DNA of 64,000 nucleotides, from positions 310,001-374,000 of the forward strand of contig JAACJM010000044.1 of the NCBI GenBank assembly GCA_013368315.1. Reading direction: 5' to 3'. Below are positions 12,091-24,231 of this stretch, piece after piece (within the stretch, counting starts at the first letter, position 1; each line of letters begins with the position of its first letter). The notes below the pieces were generated by a model, which was given only the letters and a program-made list of their open reading frames with translations, was not told the origin of the DNA and made no database searches. The stretch comes from Tetrapyrgos nigripes. Taxonomy: Eukaryota > Basidiomycota > Agaricomycetes > Agaricales > Campanellaceae. The position numbers and the translations under genes are program-made.

Positions 12091-12235
12091 AATAGAATAC
12101 GACGCAAATAGTCTTTGTGGGTACTTCGCTAAGGGAAGCACTGAACATTCAACGTGTAACACAGAGTCAGTAGAAGTACAGAAATAGATCTCTCCTATAA
12201 TACAAAGAATTTGAATCTGCACGAAACCAATAGCC

Positions 12236-14010
12236 TCAAAGCTTCACCTTCGCCGCCTTCAAGCTTCCCTTGCTTTTCTCATACTTCTCAACCAAAACCC
12301 TCCCCAACGTCTTCTCTGTGGGCGATTTCGGAATCTTTGACAAGTCAAAAATTAAACCTCAGTCCCCAAATCAATTAGACGATTCAGAAACCAACAAGAA
12401 ACAGTAAAACTTACCTCTTCAACAACCTCAATCCCCCTCTCAACCACTTGTATTTACTCAAATTCTTTTTCTGCAGCGTCTCCTACTCAACGATCGTCTG
12501 CACAGCACCTTTCTTTCTTCCCTCTTCACTCAACACAATCCATGCGCTAGGCACCTTTTCATCCAAGGTTCTCCCGAACCTAGATACCCCCGCAACAGTA
12601 ACATCGGTAATATCGAGATGTGCAAGTAGAACGTTCTCGATTTCGACTGGAGAGACTTGGATTCCGGAGATTTTGAGGGTGTCCTGGTAAGGAGAGGTTA
12701 GGGGAAAGCGTTGAAGGATACATAGAAATTAATAATCCAATGCCGTACCTTCACTCGATCCGCAAAGAAAAAATACCCCTCCTTATCAACCCTAGACCTA
12801 TCTCCTGTCTTCACCCGTCTATCCCTCGTGAAAGCCTCCTTCGTTGCTGGTTTGTTATTCCAAATATCCTAGGGATATGTTTCCACCTTGTAGCCACAGT
12901 TCACCGATTTCGTCTATATCACAATCCACAACCCCGGTCTCAGCTTGCGATTCAGATTCAGCTGAGTCGTGGACGTCACGGACGATCCGAGCTTTCATAT
13001 CCGGAAGAAGTACTCCAACTGATCCAGGGATCTGCTTGCCTAGACCGTTCAACATACCAGGGAAGAGTTGCGTAATGGCAGCCACTGTCTGTTGTAACGT
13101 ATCGGACAAAGAACATCGTCAGAAACATCCACATGGGCACCGAAGTAATTAAGATAAACGGAATGGTGCTCACGCATTCTGACATTCCGTGGGCTATACG
13201 TACACGGAGAGAGAATCAGTCACTAGTCAGCGTTCGCGTTCGACTGAGAACAACCGTGACCTGACTGAGTTTCATGAATATGTAACGCCGCAGAATCAGA
13301 CTTTGTTATCCTTTCCAGCATCTTCGCAGCCAATTCAGGTGGAAGATGTGCAGCTCCACTTCAAAAAGATATTGTTTGACTGGGATATTATAGGGCTATG
13401 TGCTAAGTATGTGTATGAGATCTCCACTCACTGGGCAAACACTAGAATGTTTATTGCACCAGAGGAGACAATGCAGAGCTAATGCCCTACCGCCTTCTGT
13501 GTAAGTGCGTGATTCGGCTCGGGAAGTCTCTACAGGCGGCTACGCATAGGGGGACTGCCTTGCCCTTGTAACACCTTATTATCAATTAGTTGACTATGCA
13601 ACGCCACCCCGCCGGGTCCCGAAGGGGCCACTTGGCGTGTATCTATCTATCCAGACGAAATTCCCTTCACACTGCTAAGATCTGCGCTGTTGATCCCGGG
13701 GTAGTTGAGAAGCTGGTATACGACAGATGGGATGAGGGGGAGATCTGTGATTTGATATCTAAATTCAAGTTTTAGATAGACATAAAATTGGGTAGGAAGC
13801 TGAAAGTTGACATGTCCAGCTTGAAGAAGTAGATTGAGACCGAAGAAGTGATCAGTAAACTTACTTCGATATAGCCTTCAAAGCCAACTCGACGTTCCAT
13901 TTTGGTAACAAAACGCAAGTATTGGGCGCTAGACACGGCCAAAAACAATGCGCATGTAAACCATAGCAATGGTTCAACGAGCAGTGGGTCTACGAGGTTT
14001 CGCCGACTCA
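12236..14010 (-). pseudogene. AMP-binding acyl-CoA-ligase-like pseudogene, middle and C-terminal part
   Basis: Remains of an acyl-activating enzyme of the 4-coumarate-CoA-ligase type. Readable pieces in gene order: PNTCVLLPKWNVELALKAIS (about 13.95-13.86 kb), then after an intron YQITDLPLIPSVVYQLLNYP to GISSG (13.75-13.65 kb); then VAAITQLFPGMLNG, GKQIPGSVGVLLPDMKARIV and GELWLQGGNISLGYL (13.07-12.85 kb); KISGIQVSPVEIENVL, the hinge and C-terminal lid (12.68-12.55 kb); and IPKSPTEKTLGRVLVEKYEK to the end at 12236. Damage: a stop after GISSG followed by about 400 unrelated bases, a one-base frameshift near 12866 (after GGNISLGYL), and a TAG inside the C-terminal domain near 12.49 kb. The 5' part of the gene appears at 16510-17168, beyond a repeat block. 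Not expected to make enzyme. Confidence 0.88.
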
Positions 14011-14029
14011 ATGATTCATTACGAGGCCT

Positions 14030-14705
14030 TTAGGCTGAGTTAACTTAGGTCGACCTCGAAAACTTTTCCACGGGTTCAAACTCCCACCCCTGTTCGTTGG
14101 CGCTCGGTAAGCGCTCATCGATCATAGATCTGGAATCACGGTCGAGAGTCGAGACCATCCTGACGTCGTTCACGGCTTCCTCGGACAAATACATAACCAA
14201 GGCAGCATAGGCAGCATCAGGGTGCGCCTTGTCTTCCTCCTTGCTTCCTCTCCTGATCTGAGGGCCTCGTAGCTTGCCACGCGAAGCGATGGCACTTTAC
14301 CCCAGTTAACTTAGGTCGACCTCAAAAACTTTTCCACGGGTTCAAACTCCCACCCCTGTTCGTTGGCACTCGGCAAGCGCTCTCTGCAATCATGGTCGAG
14401 ACCATCATGACGTCGTTCACGGCTTCCTCGGATAAACACATAACCAAGGCAGCGTAGGCAGCATCAGGGTGCGCCTTGTCTTCCTCCTCGCTTCCTCCCC
14501 CGATCCTGAGGGCCTCGTAGTTTGCCACGCGAAGCGATGGCACTTTACCCCAGTTAACTTAGGTCGACCTCGAGAAATTTTCCACGGGTTCAGTCTCCCA
14601 CCCCTAGGCCGGTCTCTACCCTTCCTGACAACCGAAAAGTCTAGACTCGGTCTGGACCGGGTCCAAGGACCGTTGACGTTGACGACCACGACGTCATGCT
14701 GCAAC
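14030..14705. repeat. R1 repeat in tandem, about 255-base period
   Basis: Two successive units (about 14036-14305 and 14306-14560) and a third partial one (14561-14705) each start GTTAACTTAGGTCGACCTC and, in the first two, end with the hairpin motif GCCTCGTAGTTTGCCACGCG followed by AAGCGATGGCACTTTACCCC. The third unit carries the alternative R1 interior seen at 5.8 and 29.1 kb. The block sits inside the broken AMP-binding gene. Confidence 0.88.
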
Positions 14706-15440
14706 TGATGCCATTAACGCTCTCTCTCAGAAACGAAGTGGGCGTAGTTCTCCTCGTCTTCCCTTTTTCATCAATTTTCATTGTAATTGAAGTTTTGGAT
14801 GGGTTTCATGGTTTGGTCGGGCTCTGGTTATCTGGTTAGAGATATGGCCTGTGATAGAGTTAGGAAAAGGACGATTAGCGTGCATGATAAATTAGAATGA
14901 GATAGAAAAAATAGTAATCGGGTTTGCCAGCTTCACTGGACATGGATCATCCCTCCTCCCTATTCATTTATTCCTTCATATGCCAATCATCCTTTCTATT
15001 TCCGTTTAGTGATGTGTCTATGGATTTGGGAGAGATCGGAAGGTATGCGAAGATCACTACGGTATACCGGAAGCTGAGTTTGGAGGGACGGATTCAGTAT
15101 GTTGCCTATTCCTTAGTAGCGATGACCTTTTTTTGGTCATATTATCTTGGGCCTCGTAATTTGCCATGTGAAGCAGTGGCATCTTTCCCCAGTGGTAAGT
15201 AATAGAAGTAGCATATTATATATATAGTGAAAAACTCTAACCTTAACCACTTCAGCCTGAGCCATAGTCTGACTGGTAATGGTTATCTGTTGGAATACAG
15301 ATTTCCGTGTGTGATCATGACCGCTGATAGAAAACCAGTAAGCTGCTTATCAGGATTACTGATAGAGGAAAGCACGACGCCAATGACGCACCTTTCGGAG
15401 GCCCACTAGTCCCACTCGAGAATTAAAGGTACGCAAGTGT
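14706..15440. other. no gene seen; hairpin motif copy
   Basis: Unique-looking AT-rich sequence with one diverged copy of the dispersed hairpin motif at 15151-15193 (GCCTCGTAATTTGCCATGTG). No coding chain supported. Confidence 0.5.
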
Positions 15441-16510
15441 ATCCCTAGTCGGGCATCTAGTTTTTCAAGCTACTACTCAAGCTATCTGAGCTTGAGTAGC
15501 TTGAGTGTAGCTTGACTCTCCTTTTTGGGTGTGGCTGTGCTTATGCTACTGTAATCAACTTCACTACACTTTGTTTCACAACAAATTACTTACATTTGAA
15601 GGGCCATTCATCAAGGAGATGTATATTTTACACATCACATGCCTCATTGCAAATTGGTTTAGCTTCTACAGAGTCAATTACATACACTTTAAAATTGCAG
15701 TCTCATTCTGTGCAAGTCTTAGCTAGATTTTTCCAACTGTGTTAGACAGCTTGCCTTGTGAATATGGTGACCCAGAGAGAACAGGCAGATCCTATGAATG
15801 AGGTTGTATACAAAGGCAATGTCAATCATTTTACAAGCCAAAAAATAGTCTAGACATATTCAAGAGGAATTAGGGCACATCAAAGGCATTTTAGGGGCAT
15901 ATAAAGTAGCTGGAGGAAGCTTGAGAGTAGCTTGGGGTAGCTTGAGAGTAGCTTGAGTGTAGCTTGAGGTGGCTTGATGAGTGTAGCTTGAGTGTGGCTT
16001 GAGTATAGCTTGAGTATAGTAGCTTGAGGGTAGCTTGACTTTCCATTTTGGGTATGACTGTCTTTATTCCAGTCTAGTCAACTTCACTACACTTCATTTT
16101 ATATTAAGTTACTTGCATTGAAAGGGCCATTCATTGAGCAGATGTATATTGTACATACCACATTCTTCATTGCCAATTGGTTTAGCCTCTAATGAGTTGA
16201 GTACATAAACTTTAAAATTGCAGAGATAGAAATACAGTGATCTAGAGAGAACAGGCATATCCAGATTAACAATTTTCTAGTATTCAGAGGCAATGACAAT
16301 AGTTTTACAAGCCAAAAAGTAGTTTAGACAAATTCAAAAGAGATTAGGACATCAAAGGCATTTCATAGGTATAGAAGTTTCTTTTGTGTCATTTTGAGAT
16401 GGCTCAAGAGTAGCTGGAGCAACATTGAGGTAGTCTGAGTGTAGCTTAAGGGTAGCTTGAGTGTAGCTTGAGTAGTAGCTTGAGTGGTAGCTTGAGTGGT
16501 AGCTTGAAAA
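15440..16510. repeat. TAGCTTGAG minisatellite with a duplicated ~520-base unit
   Basis: Irregular arrays of TAGCTTGAG(TG) units at about 15475-15525, 15905-16045 and 16380-16510 separate two diverged copies of one unit (about 15530-15900 and 16045-16375), recognisable by GGGCCATTCAT, AGATGTATATT and TTTAAAATTGCAG in both. It abuts the broken N-terminal part of the AMP-binding pseudogene. Confidence 0.85.
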
Positions 16511-17168
16511 ACTGGTGGCCTTCCCTAGTTGCGAGACAGGGACCCAAATGTGCCGTTCGAGTTTCCGTACATTTTCCACCATCCCAGAAAGACTCATAAC
16601 CTGGAACATCCTGTCCATCCGAGTCCATGATATATATCTTTTCTCCCAATCTCTTTTGCCACAGATACCGCAGTTGTAAGATACTTTGGTTGAATGAAAA
16701 CACGGGTGAGTTTGGAAAGTGTGAAGTAATGGAGAACCTCGAAATGCGTTCCATGTGCGGGGATGAGGGTGAAGGGGACGGCTAAACCCAGTAGAGCATG
16801 GACTAGGGTGATGTATTCCTGTGAACGTTCAACGTCGACATTCGTTTTCCAAGAAGGGGCCAAATCACTCACGAAACAATTATCACTCATCATCCCAACT
16901 ATCTCCCCATAATTCCTTTCGTCTCGTGCTTGAATAGCTGCTTATTGCTAGTATCAGCATCGAGGACCCTGTACGAGAAATATCCTTCTGACCCCTTATT
17001 CAGTCCAGGTCCAAGTCCAAGTCCAACCGGACCCGGTATTGGCCCCAACACTGTCATAGTATCTACCTCATCCTCCTTAAACTGCCTAAAAGACAGCGTT
17101 CTATCCGACACGGCGTCGATTAAAAAAGTAAACTCGGGCCATAAGCATTCCGAGTCTTCAACTTGTTG
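16510..17168 (-). pseudogene. AMP-binding ligase-like pseudogene, N-terminal part
   Basis: Reads in gene order FTFLIDAVSDRTLSFRQFK, an interrupted stretch, then NYGEIVGMMSDNCF spliced across a GTGAGT intron to YITLVHALLGLAVPFTLIP, HFEVLHYFTLSKL, VFIQPKYLTTAVSVAKEI, KIYIMDSDGQDVPGYESFWD and MVENVRKLER. This is the part of an AMP-binding enzyme before the P-loop. A frame change is needed after ESFWD. The 5' end is cut at about 17165 by a repeat end and the 3' end by the TAGCTTGAG minisatellite. The P-loop region is missing altogether. The order and strand fit one gene with the segment at 12236-14010. Confidence 0.85.
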
Positions 17169-17255
17169 TTTACGAGGCTGAATGAAATGAGGCTGAGTTT
17201 ATTACACTCAACTGGGGAAAGGGGCCACTGCTTCGCATGGCAAATTACGAGGCCT
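17169..17255. repeat. two repeat ends joined
   Basis: TTACGAGGCTGAATGAAATG, the reverse complement of the right end of the repeat at 43.3-44.2 and 56.95-57.14 kb, is followed within 40 bases by the hairpin motif GGCCACTGCTTCGCATGGCA at about 17221. The pair directly truncates the AMP-binding gene. Confidence 0.75.
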
Positions 17256-20193
17256 CTTTCCCTCAATACAGTCTACTAATATCACAATATTCTTACATTA
17301 AGTATGTAATTGCTACTGTCAGAGTATTATCAGAAAAATAAGTATGGTATTAAGCATAACAGTGGATGAAGAGCAGTGAACACTGATTGCAGTTTAAACA
17401 GACTGCACTTATCTGTGCACAATCATTGTGTGGTAATATTTTTCGAGACACATTTTGGCTTCCCTCAGGTATATAGTCTACAATTATCCACTGGCAACCA
17501 GAGGGAACGTTGGTAAAACTGGGTCTGGCTCCAGCAACATGCATATGAGATGGGGAGAAGGATGGCAAAGTGAAGAGAGAGAGTCAATGCTCAACTATTG
17601 ACTACGGTCTGGACTATATATTTTGGGTTTAGCCAATCGACACCGGTCGATCAATAAGTAGATCAGGCCTTGCCAGAACATGCCATTGCCTGATGGCATC
17701 TGGCTGCAGTTGGCTGTTTCTAGCCTTGCCATTCTGGGCAGCAAACACCCTGTAGGAATCTTTCCTCAGTTATCTGTTGACCGCGGTATGGACCGGCATC
17801 GACAGAGTCCAGACTTTGGTTTGAACTGACGGTTATTAGTTAGTCTATGACCAACCCTGGTATTGTGTAGGTTGAAAAGTGCAGGAATCATGAGCAGAAC
17901 ACTGGTGAAGGGACCTGGGTGCAGTGAGGAATGGGGAGAAGACAAGGACACGTTGGTTACAGCTGGTCCAAGCAAACCATTTATGACGTCATAAGATTCT
18001 CGACCATCATGCCAGATGACTCCGAATGAGCGCTTGACGAGCGGCAGCTAATAGGGGTGGGACTCGGAGTTTGAAACCATGAAAATGATTTCTAAGGTAA
18101 ATTAAATGGACGATGGAGAGGCAAGAATTACGAGGGCGTCGAGGCTGAGGAAGTAGGGTGGTGAGTGCAGGCAAACAGCGGATAGTATGACTATACTTCT
18201 GGAGAGAAAGCCATGGACGCACCATACTATTCGTGACCTAGAAGTGACATGGGCCCTAGAAGTGGAAGATTCCGAAGAAATCTGTCCATATCTTTGCTCC
18301 TCCCTCATCTCCCTTCATAAAAATTGAATAATAGATACTTTCACATATTACTTACATTTCTATGTAACCAGATTTACCAGGTTTGCACTGAGACGTTTGC
18401 CATGGGCTGAAAACAACCAACAAAGTGCATTTCTGCGAGCGTGACAGAAGTGAAAGGCTTTCACATAAGCTATCCCATCGAAAATCTTTTGTGAAACTTA
18501 ATATGGTAGTCCCTACGACTGATTTTATTCATATGCATCCTTGTCCCGGGCCAAAATTTAGATGTTGTGCCTTTTACCCTGCAAACGAGGCGGAAGTGAT
18601 AGAAAAGTAGCTTCAAACTCCGCTTGGCGCCTGCTTTTTTGAAAGAGGGTCACACCTGTGACATCTTCCACTTCCCCTGCAATACGCTGTCACAAAACGT
18701 CCCTCGTCGGCCCTCCACGGCTTGTATCCACATCCCTCGGAAAACCCTGCAGATTTGATAAACCAAAGGTTTATACCATAGACTTGAGGTGTGTAAATCT
18801 TTTTGGACAACGGCAAAGATTTGCGAAAGTTTTAATTCATCGACATTTTTTCTTCCACTTCTAGGTCACGAATAGTATATCCCATGAAGCACGACGCTGG
18901 CATGACGTCATGGTTGTCGACATCATTACATAGTCCTTGGACCCGGTCCAGACCGCAATTCGGTTGTCGTAGAGACCGCAATATAAATCTGCAGGCGTGG
19001 GAAGATTGCAAAAGTTGACCTAAGTTAACTCGGCCTTTAAGAGGCCTCGTAACTTCTGCTTGTGGCTATGCTTAAACGGTCCCGTCTATCCGTCCGATAA
19101 ACGGGTTGGACCGAATTTATCCGTGTGGCTGTGTTCATACCTTTCCTGTCTAGTATTCCCCACTTCTCCTGACGTCCTCCCTCATCTCCACATTGCAAGA
19201 TACACGACAACACCTTGAAACATGCAATACTGGCATATATTTCTTTCATATATTTCTGTAGTCACCTTACTCGTCACGCGTTGTCGTCTGCTTCCCTGTT
19301 TCTACAAATGTGTGGTCATTGCAAGGGGGTCCAAAAAGAATTAAATTATACCGGGGGTCGGAAAAAAAATTTGCGCCCCCATCAAGGGAACCTACCTACC
19401 TTACCTTCCTTATATAGTAGGTTACCTGCTTAATATAGCAATAGCATGTGACTTATGATTACATAAATTATTTGAACTGCTGTGCTAGTCAGAAGCTTTG
19501 CGGAACCTTCAACGAAAAATTGACTGCAACGTGGTCAAAGCAGTATTATTAGACCTTAGATGCATTGTGAACAACATGTATTACTGCCAACAGTGAGCGA
19601 AAAATTGTTCTAAGGCGCATTTTCGGGGGGGTCAAAAAAAAAATTTTCCCCTCCTCCAGAGGAACCTACCTACCAACCCCCGGTACGGGATTTCCCGGTC
19701 CGGACCCCTTGGGTCATTGATGGTCTTACGTCGTCTTCAAATGCAAGCTGAATATGCTTGGATGCTTAGAGATGGCCTCGTTCCCGCCATGCGCAGCATT
19801 GGCCCACACCCCTTTCATCAGGACGGTTGAAGCAGACGTGGTGTATATTTACATCTTGAAGAGGAGGGGAAGGGGGAGAGGGAAAGGGCGATGGGATGAG
19901 CCTTGTAATGGACATGATAGATGGATGAAGAAGTGAAATAACCGCTTTCGAGTGCACAGTCGCGATCGGTAAGTATTGCAAATATACGATCGCGAGCTTT
20001 TCAGATACTAATAGGGATAGGGGTGCGCACGAGCGTCGAGTAATCATCATTATGATCATTATAGTACGCATTCGTTAGCAGTGAACACAAACATTTAGAC
20101 CCTTCAGTAAAGTGAAATTCCGGTACGCGTATCCTCCGGCATCCATCTCCCATTGTCGTCCACTTCGTTCAAACTTCGCTGAACGTTGAACGT
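17256..20193. other. repeat-rich region without a supported gene
   Basis: Contains an inverted R1 copy at about 18876-19052 (ending CGGCCTTTAAGAGGCCTCGT), a pair of diverged direct repeats at 19338-19405 and 19625-19685 (G-tract, A-tract, C-tract, then GGAACCTACCTACC), and a short inverted pair around 18225-18265 / 18862-18880. No exon chain could be assembled. Confidence 0.5.
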
Positions 20194-20819
20194 TTACTGA
20201 GGACAAGAGTTTGAAATCCCTCCAAACTGAGTCAACCCATCCTGCTCGTAGATGATAAAGGCCGTAACCACCCAATTGCTAGCGCCGAGGTTGTTGATTT
20301 GTTCTGGGATCTATGTATGTATGGCAAACCGTCAGTCCATTCGTCCAAGAACAGAAAGATTTGATTTTGAGACTAATACTCCTACTCACCGTATTATTAA
20401 ACGCAAAAAACGTCTCACCCAGCTCAGCGTGAAACTCTGTCTCTGCAAGCCTAAAGAACGGAGTCTGATTCCCCGTATCGTCAAAAGTTCCCTGAATCCA
20501 CACGCTCACGGATTCGGGTGCATGACCTGCTGCGATGGCAGTGGTGGCATTATAGACGATGCGGACGTCCTGTTTGAATTATTTTTGGTAGTATCATGAT
20601 GATTAATGACATGGATGGGTAGGAAGAAAGGGTAGAAAGAGAGGGGTGAGCATTGAGCATTGAGCTGAGCTGGGATGGACATTGGTTGGATGACACGACA
20701 CGTACCTGACCACCGGTGAACACACAAGGTTCAGCTTCTACGGAGCCAAAGCGTGCAGCTTCTTGAGCAGCGGCGAACCCTGCAGCAGCAAGGGCGGAGA
20801 GGAGGGTGAAGAAACGCAT
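20194..20819 (-). CDS. small secreted protein, 136 residues
   Basis: Exons 20819-20706, 20569-20390 and 20310-20194 join in phase 0 and give 136 residues. The first 19 (MRFFTLLSALAAAGFAAAQ) form a clear secretion signal. The mature part has two cysteines (in EPCVF and NSCPQ, the last four residues), one probable disulfide, and an N-glycosylation site at NAT (in VYNATTAIAAG), giving the look of a compact beta-rich secreted protein. I do not recognise a named family; similar short cysteine-paired secreted proteins are common in Agaricomycetes. Upstream in-frame ATGs exist but would put extra residues ahead of the signal peptide. A TATA box lies 122 bases upstream. Confidence 0.85.
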
Positions 20820-20940
20820 GATAATGGATGCTGGTAGAACAATGATCAGAACAAACACCGTATAAAATGAAGAAGAGGAGAGTCTACCTGTCGTGAGGCC
20901 TGAGGGAGGAGTTGGAGAGAGAAAAGCTTAGCGAAAGAGT

Positions 20941-20947
20941 TTTTATA
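20941..20947 (-). promoter_or_regulatory. TATA box of the small secreted protein gene
   Basis: Minus-strand TATAAAA, about 122 bases ahead of the start codon, consistent with a strongly expressed secreted-protein gene. Confidence 0.6.
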
Positions 20948-22184
20948 CCTCTCTGAAACTTATGAATGATCATATGGGCTTCTATACACCATGGAGCACG
21001 TTTCTGAGGCGCTGAATGAAGATTTTAATCACTGAATGATTCCTTGATTATTCCAAACGATGGACGTATTACTAGCGAGAGCAATTGCGACAGTTTGCGA
21101 CCAATCCCATGTTCCCTATCCGCCCTTCAAATAATTCAGCGCACCTTCAATATATGTATGACAGCGTGGAACATTGAACTGGATAGTGGAGGCATTTGGG
21201 ACCCTGGTTGGGGCGGGGAATTGTTACCGTCAGTGGCCCAGACGTTGCCCAGACGCGCAAGTAGATCAGCACGCTGCATATTAATTGGGAAGTATACATA
21301 AAAAAATGTGTTTCATTCCCAGTGCAATGGACTATGGTAGGTTAGTCCTGAGTGGGACGGGCGAGAGATGGACTCGGGACGGTGTATAGAGTGGAAGAGG
21401 TAGAAAGACTGCTGGAGTCTGTTCAACAGTCCAGGTGATGAAGTCGGCAAAACGTTCGTCTTTCGTCAACTTGAAGGTATGTAACACCTCCAACCAACCA
21501 ACCTCTAACACTACGCTGAAGCGTGGATGTTTCGCTTTCTAGCAACTTGCCAGAGTCGGGACGAAGTGTGGTTTCCATCGCTCTAAACATATATATAATC
21601 CCAATATACTTATGCTTTTGACACTCATTGCTCTTCTGACTTCTGTCAGTGTCAATTGTAGTGTCTTTTCATCTGGAGTGTCTCTGGCTCTACCATTCCT
21701 CTGAGTTTCTCCCTAACCGTGTATAGTTTCGACGCAGAAATTTCAAGTTCCTCCATTCTTTGCTGCTCTGAAAAACTCGGGCTTCAACGCTGATTCTCGA
21801 GCTCAAACTTCATCAGCGCTTTTAGACTGCTTGTGCGCAAAGGACGGCCTTCAATCAATGGACCAACTGTACTTGCACGTTATGCCATGCTCAGGCTTCA
21901 GCCATTCGTTGCTTGGATTTGTGGAAAGGCTTCAAGTAACAAGCAATGCTTTCAGTCCTCTACTTCTTTCTTTGAGATGCGCTTATCTCTTCAATTCTTT
22001 CCACTTCTGCAATATGCAAATGACACTGATCTCAGCTTCTCACATTGTATCCTTTAGCTGTCTGCCTCCTCGAATCTTTACGGAAGAATTGCGATTCTCG
22101 TCATATCGTATAGAGGGACTCAAATCAAACTAAAAACACCCAAACCGACAAAGGGTACCGTGAACCATGTCAGCATAATTTATT
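20948..22184. other. intergenic region with direct repeat copy A
   Basis: No gene supported. Positions 21441-21618 form one copy of a direct repeat whose partner is at 24474-24695; the pair brackets the seven-helix membrane protein gene. Confidence 0.5.
21441..21618. repeat. direct repeat flanking the membrane protein gene, copy A
   Basis: Shares with 24474-24695 the phrases AAGTCGGCAAAACGT, TTGAAGGTATGT, AACACCTCCAACCAACC, TCTAACACTA and GTGTGGTTTCCATCGCTCTA in the same order and orientation. Copy B has an extra insertion of about 45 bases. Confidence 0.85.
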
Positions 22185-23649
22185 TTAAACGGACGCTCTC
22201 GTACTGGCATCGTCTTCAAAGATCGTTATCAGGGACCAAGTCTGCTGTCCGCCACTACCCTTCTTGTCCCAAGCCACAGTATCCTGAACGTTTTCGGTAC
22301 TAATCCCGAGAGCGACCCGGACTATGATGAAGGTCGGTGCAATCCCCTACACAACCTAGTTTCAGATGAATAAGTAGACCAGTAAAATAGATGTACTTAC
22401 GACAACTTGAGTGAGCATCGGAATCGGATCGCCCACGAACGAGAAAGAAGCGGCGCCGATAAGACCAGACATATATAACATCAGAGTCGGTATCAGGAGC
22501 ACGGGGTATATCATTCCAGACTCGAGGCTAGAAGGATTCAAACAGTCAATGCTATCCTCCGATTATTATGAGTTGTAAATACCATATCGCAACACTTTGT
22601 CTAGTAAGGGAGTTCTTCTTCCGTCTTCCAATGAACTCAGAGGCCTGGCGCCCGATCCACCAGATTCTCCCCGCTTGGAACATCAACTCGTCAGCACAAA
22701 GAACACCATTGAGATTATGAAAGACATACCAATCATAAAAGGGATAAATAAATTTGTAAACAAGTTCACAGCTAAGAAAGATATGAAAACGCCGGTTCCA
22801 AGTATCTCCATTTGAAACAGGGTGTCACTACCCAGTGTCTGGACATCAGCCATAACAAAGGCTCTAGTCTCTATTGCCAGAGTTATTGTTCTAAATAATG
22901 CAAGACCTTGAGAAGGATGGTCAGTACTAGTTGAAGATGGAATGAATTGTTTACTTGCCATTGTTCACCACAGAGATGAATACTGGAAATGCAATGACCC
23001 GCTTCTTGTATCCCCATATTTTATAGCATCTGTGGATCTAGTAGTACATATGCAAATTAGATGGGAAGTCAGAATCGGTCTTGAATAATCTACCAAGATA
23101 AAATCTGCTATGGCGCTATGGTGCAGGATCAGCGACGAATTACAAGAATAAAGCGGGAAGGTTCTACTTAGCCAGTGTATAGAGCCCAAACACAACAGTC
23201 CTGTGAATCGCTTCAGCCAAGCCATAGCTCAAGGAGACATGAAAGTTCGGTACTCACTGTGCCGTCGCATACAGTTGAGAAGAGTGGACGTCAAAGTCAC
23301 TCCAGTACTTGATAGTCATATTCTCCTCTATACTACCAAAAATGAAGCCCATTGTTGCTAAAGCAAACAAAGACATGATAGCAACTTGATCTGCTCTTTG
23401 GACAGTCCCGCTTTTACAACGTATGGTATACATGTAGATCGTGAACAGAACTGCATATCCGCCTGTACTAAGTAATCTGAGTGGCATTGTTGCAGCAAGT
23501 GGAAACTCTTGAGAACTGCCTACCATACAACACATTGGTCAACTATTCAGGAAAGTCAGTCAGTAATGCATTTCAACTGCAAGGAATAGAGGGTGATGTA
23601 CCAATGATGGGACAGAGATATTGACATAGTAGGACCCCAGGTCAGACAT
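22185..23649 (-). CDS. seven-helix membrane protein, basidiomycete family
   Basis: Ten exons: 23649-23602, 23542-23524, 23462-23258, 23200-23168, 23115-23094, 23037-22959, 22906-22730, 22673-22583, 22527-22401, 22346-22185; 320 residues, phases all agree. Hydrophobic segments include LTNVLYGGYAVLFTIYMY, VAIMSLFALATMGFIFGSI, VVFGLYTLANAIADFIL, RVIAFPVFISVVNNGLALFR, GTGVFISFLAVNLFTNLFIP, and GMIYPVLLIPTLMLYMSGLI, so about seven spans with a short outer N-terminus. The motif IHRCYKIWGYKKR after the middle span and the GRIWWIGRQ loop are typical of a large uncharacterised basidiomycete family. The intron after NNG has a GC donor (GCAAGT) instead of GT, with otherwise ideal flanks. Function unknown; a receptor-like role is only a guess. 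Direct repeats flank the gene. Confidence 0.88.
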
Positions 23650-24025
23650 TGAAACTTTCGAGGGTGGGGGCTTAGCGGGATGTTCTGAGCAGATGGTGCC
23701 AAGCAGCCTTTTATCAGGAACTACAAGTCACCAGGAACAAAGACCTTGCTGATCAGTAGATGAACGAAAAACCACTAATGATGATCATACTACCTATTCT
23801 GATGGAGCAAAAAGTGTAGAACACCCAATCCCAAGCGCTCGTCCTTGAGCAGAAATCAGAGGGAGAGCCAGCAGACATCACGTCAATCAATGGAAACACC
23901 ATCTCTACATGATTCAAGATGAACAAAGAAGTAGACATTCTTGAGGAGCTGCCGCCTCGGTGTCGCGAGAAGGGCGGAATCTGTAAGAAGAGGTCACTAC
24001 GAACAAGATGATCACAATGCGCTGA

Positions 24026-24231
24026 CACCTTGGGCGGGAATGCATATTTGGAAAGATTTTTGGGCAAACATATATATCGAATTTATGCTCGGCGCCAGAG
24101 CTGCTCCATATGGCGGTTCAGCCTCAAATCGGTCCCATATGGAGTAGACCCGGGGAGCAAAAATGGCAGTGAAAATCAGAAATTTAAGTTTGCACAGAGA
24201 TCTCTGGAAATATGCAATGCCGCCCAAGGTG
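24026..24231. mobile_element. CACTA-like MITE, TSD TGA
   Basis: 206-base relative of the element at 3330-3538, same internal palindrome. Starts CACCTTGGGCGGGAATGC, ends CCGCCCAAGGTG, with TGA on both sides (24023-24025, 24232-24234). Confidence 0.9.

Noticed and set aside
13189..13482. 97-codon plus-strand frame
   Set aside because: Lies in the insertion that splits the AMP-binding pseudogene; no recognisable family and no splice partners.
15905..16510. Possible CRISPR-like array
   Set aside because: Units are overlapping variants of a nine-base minisatellite with no constant spacer length, in a fungal genome.
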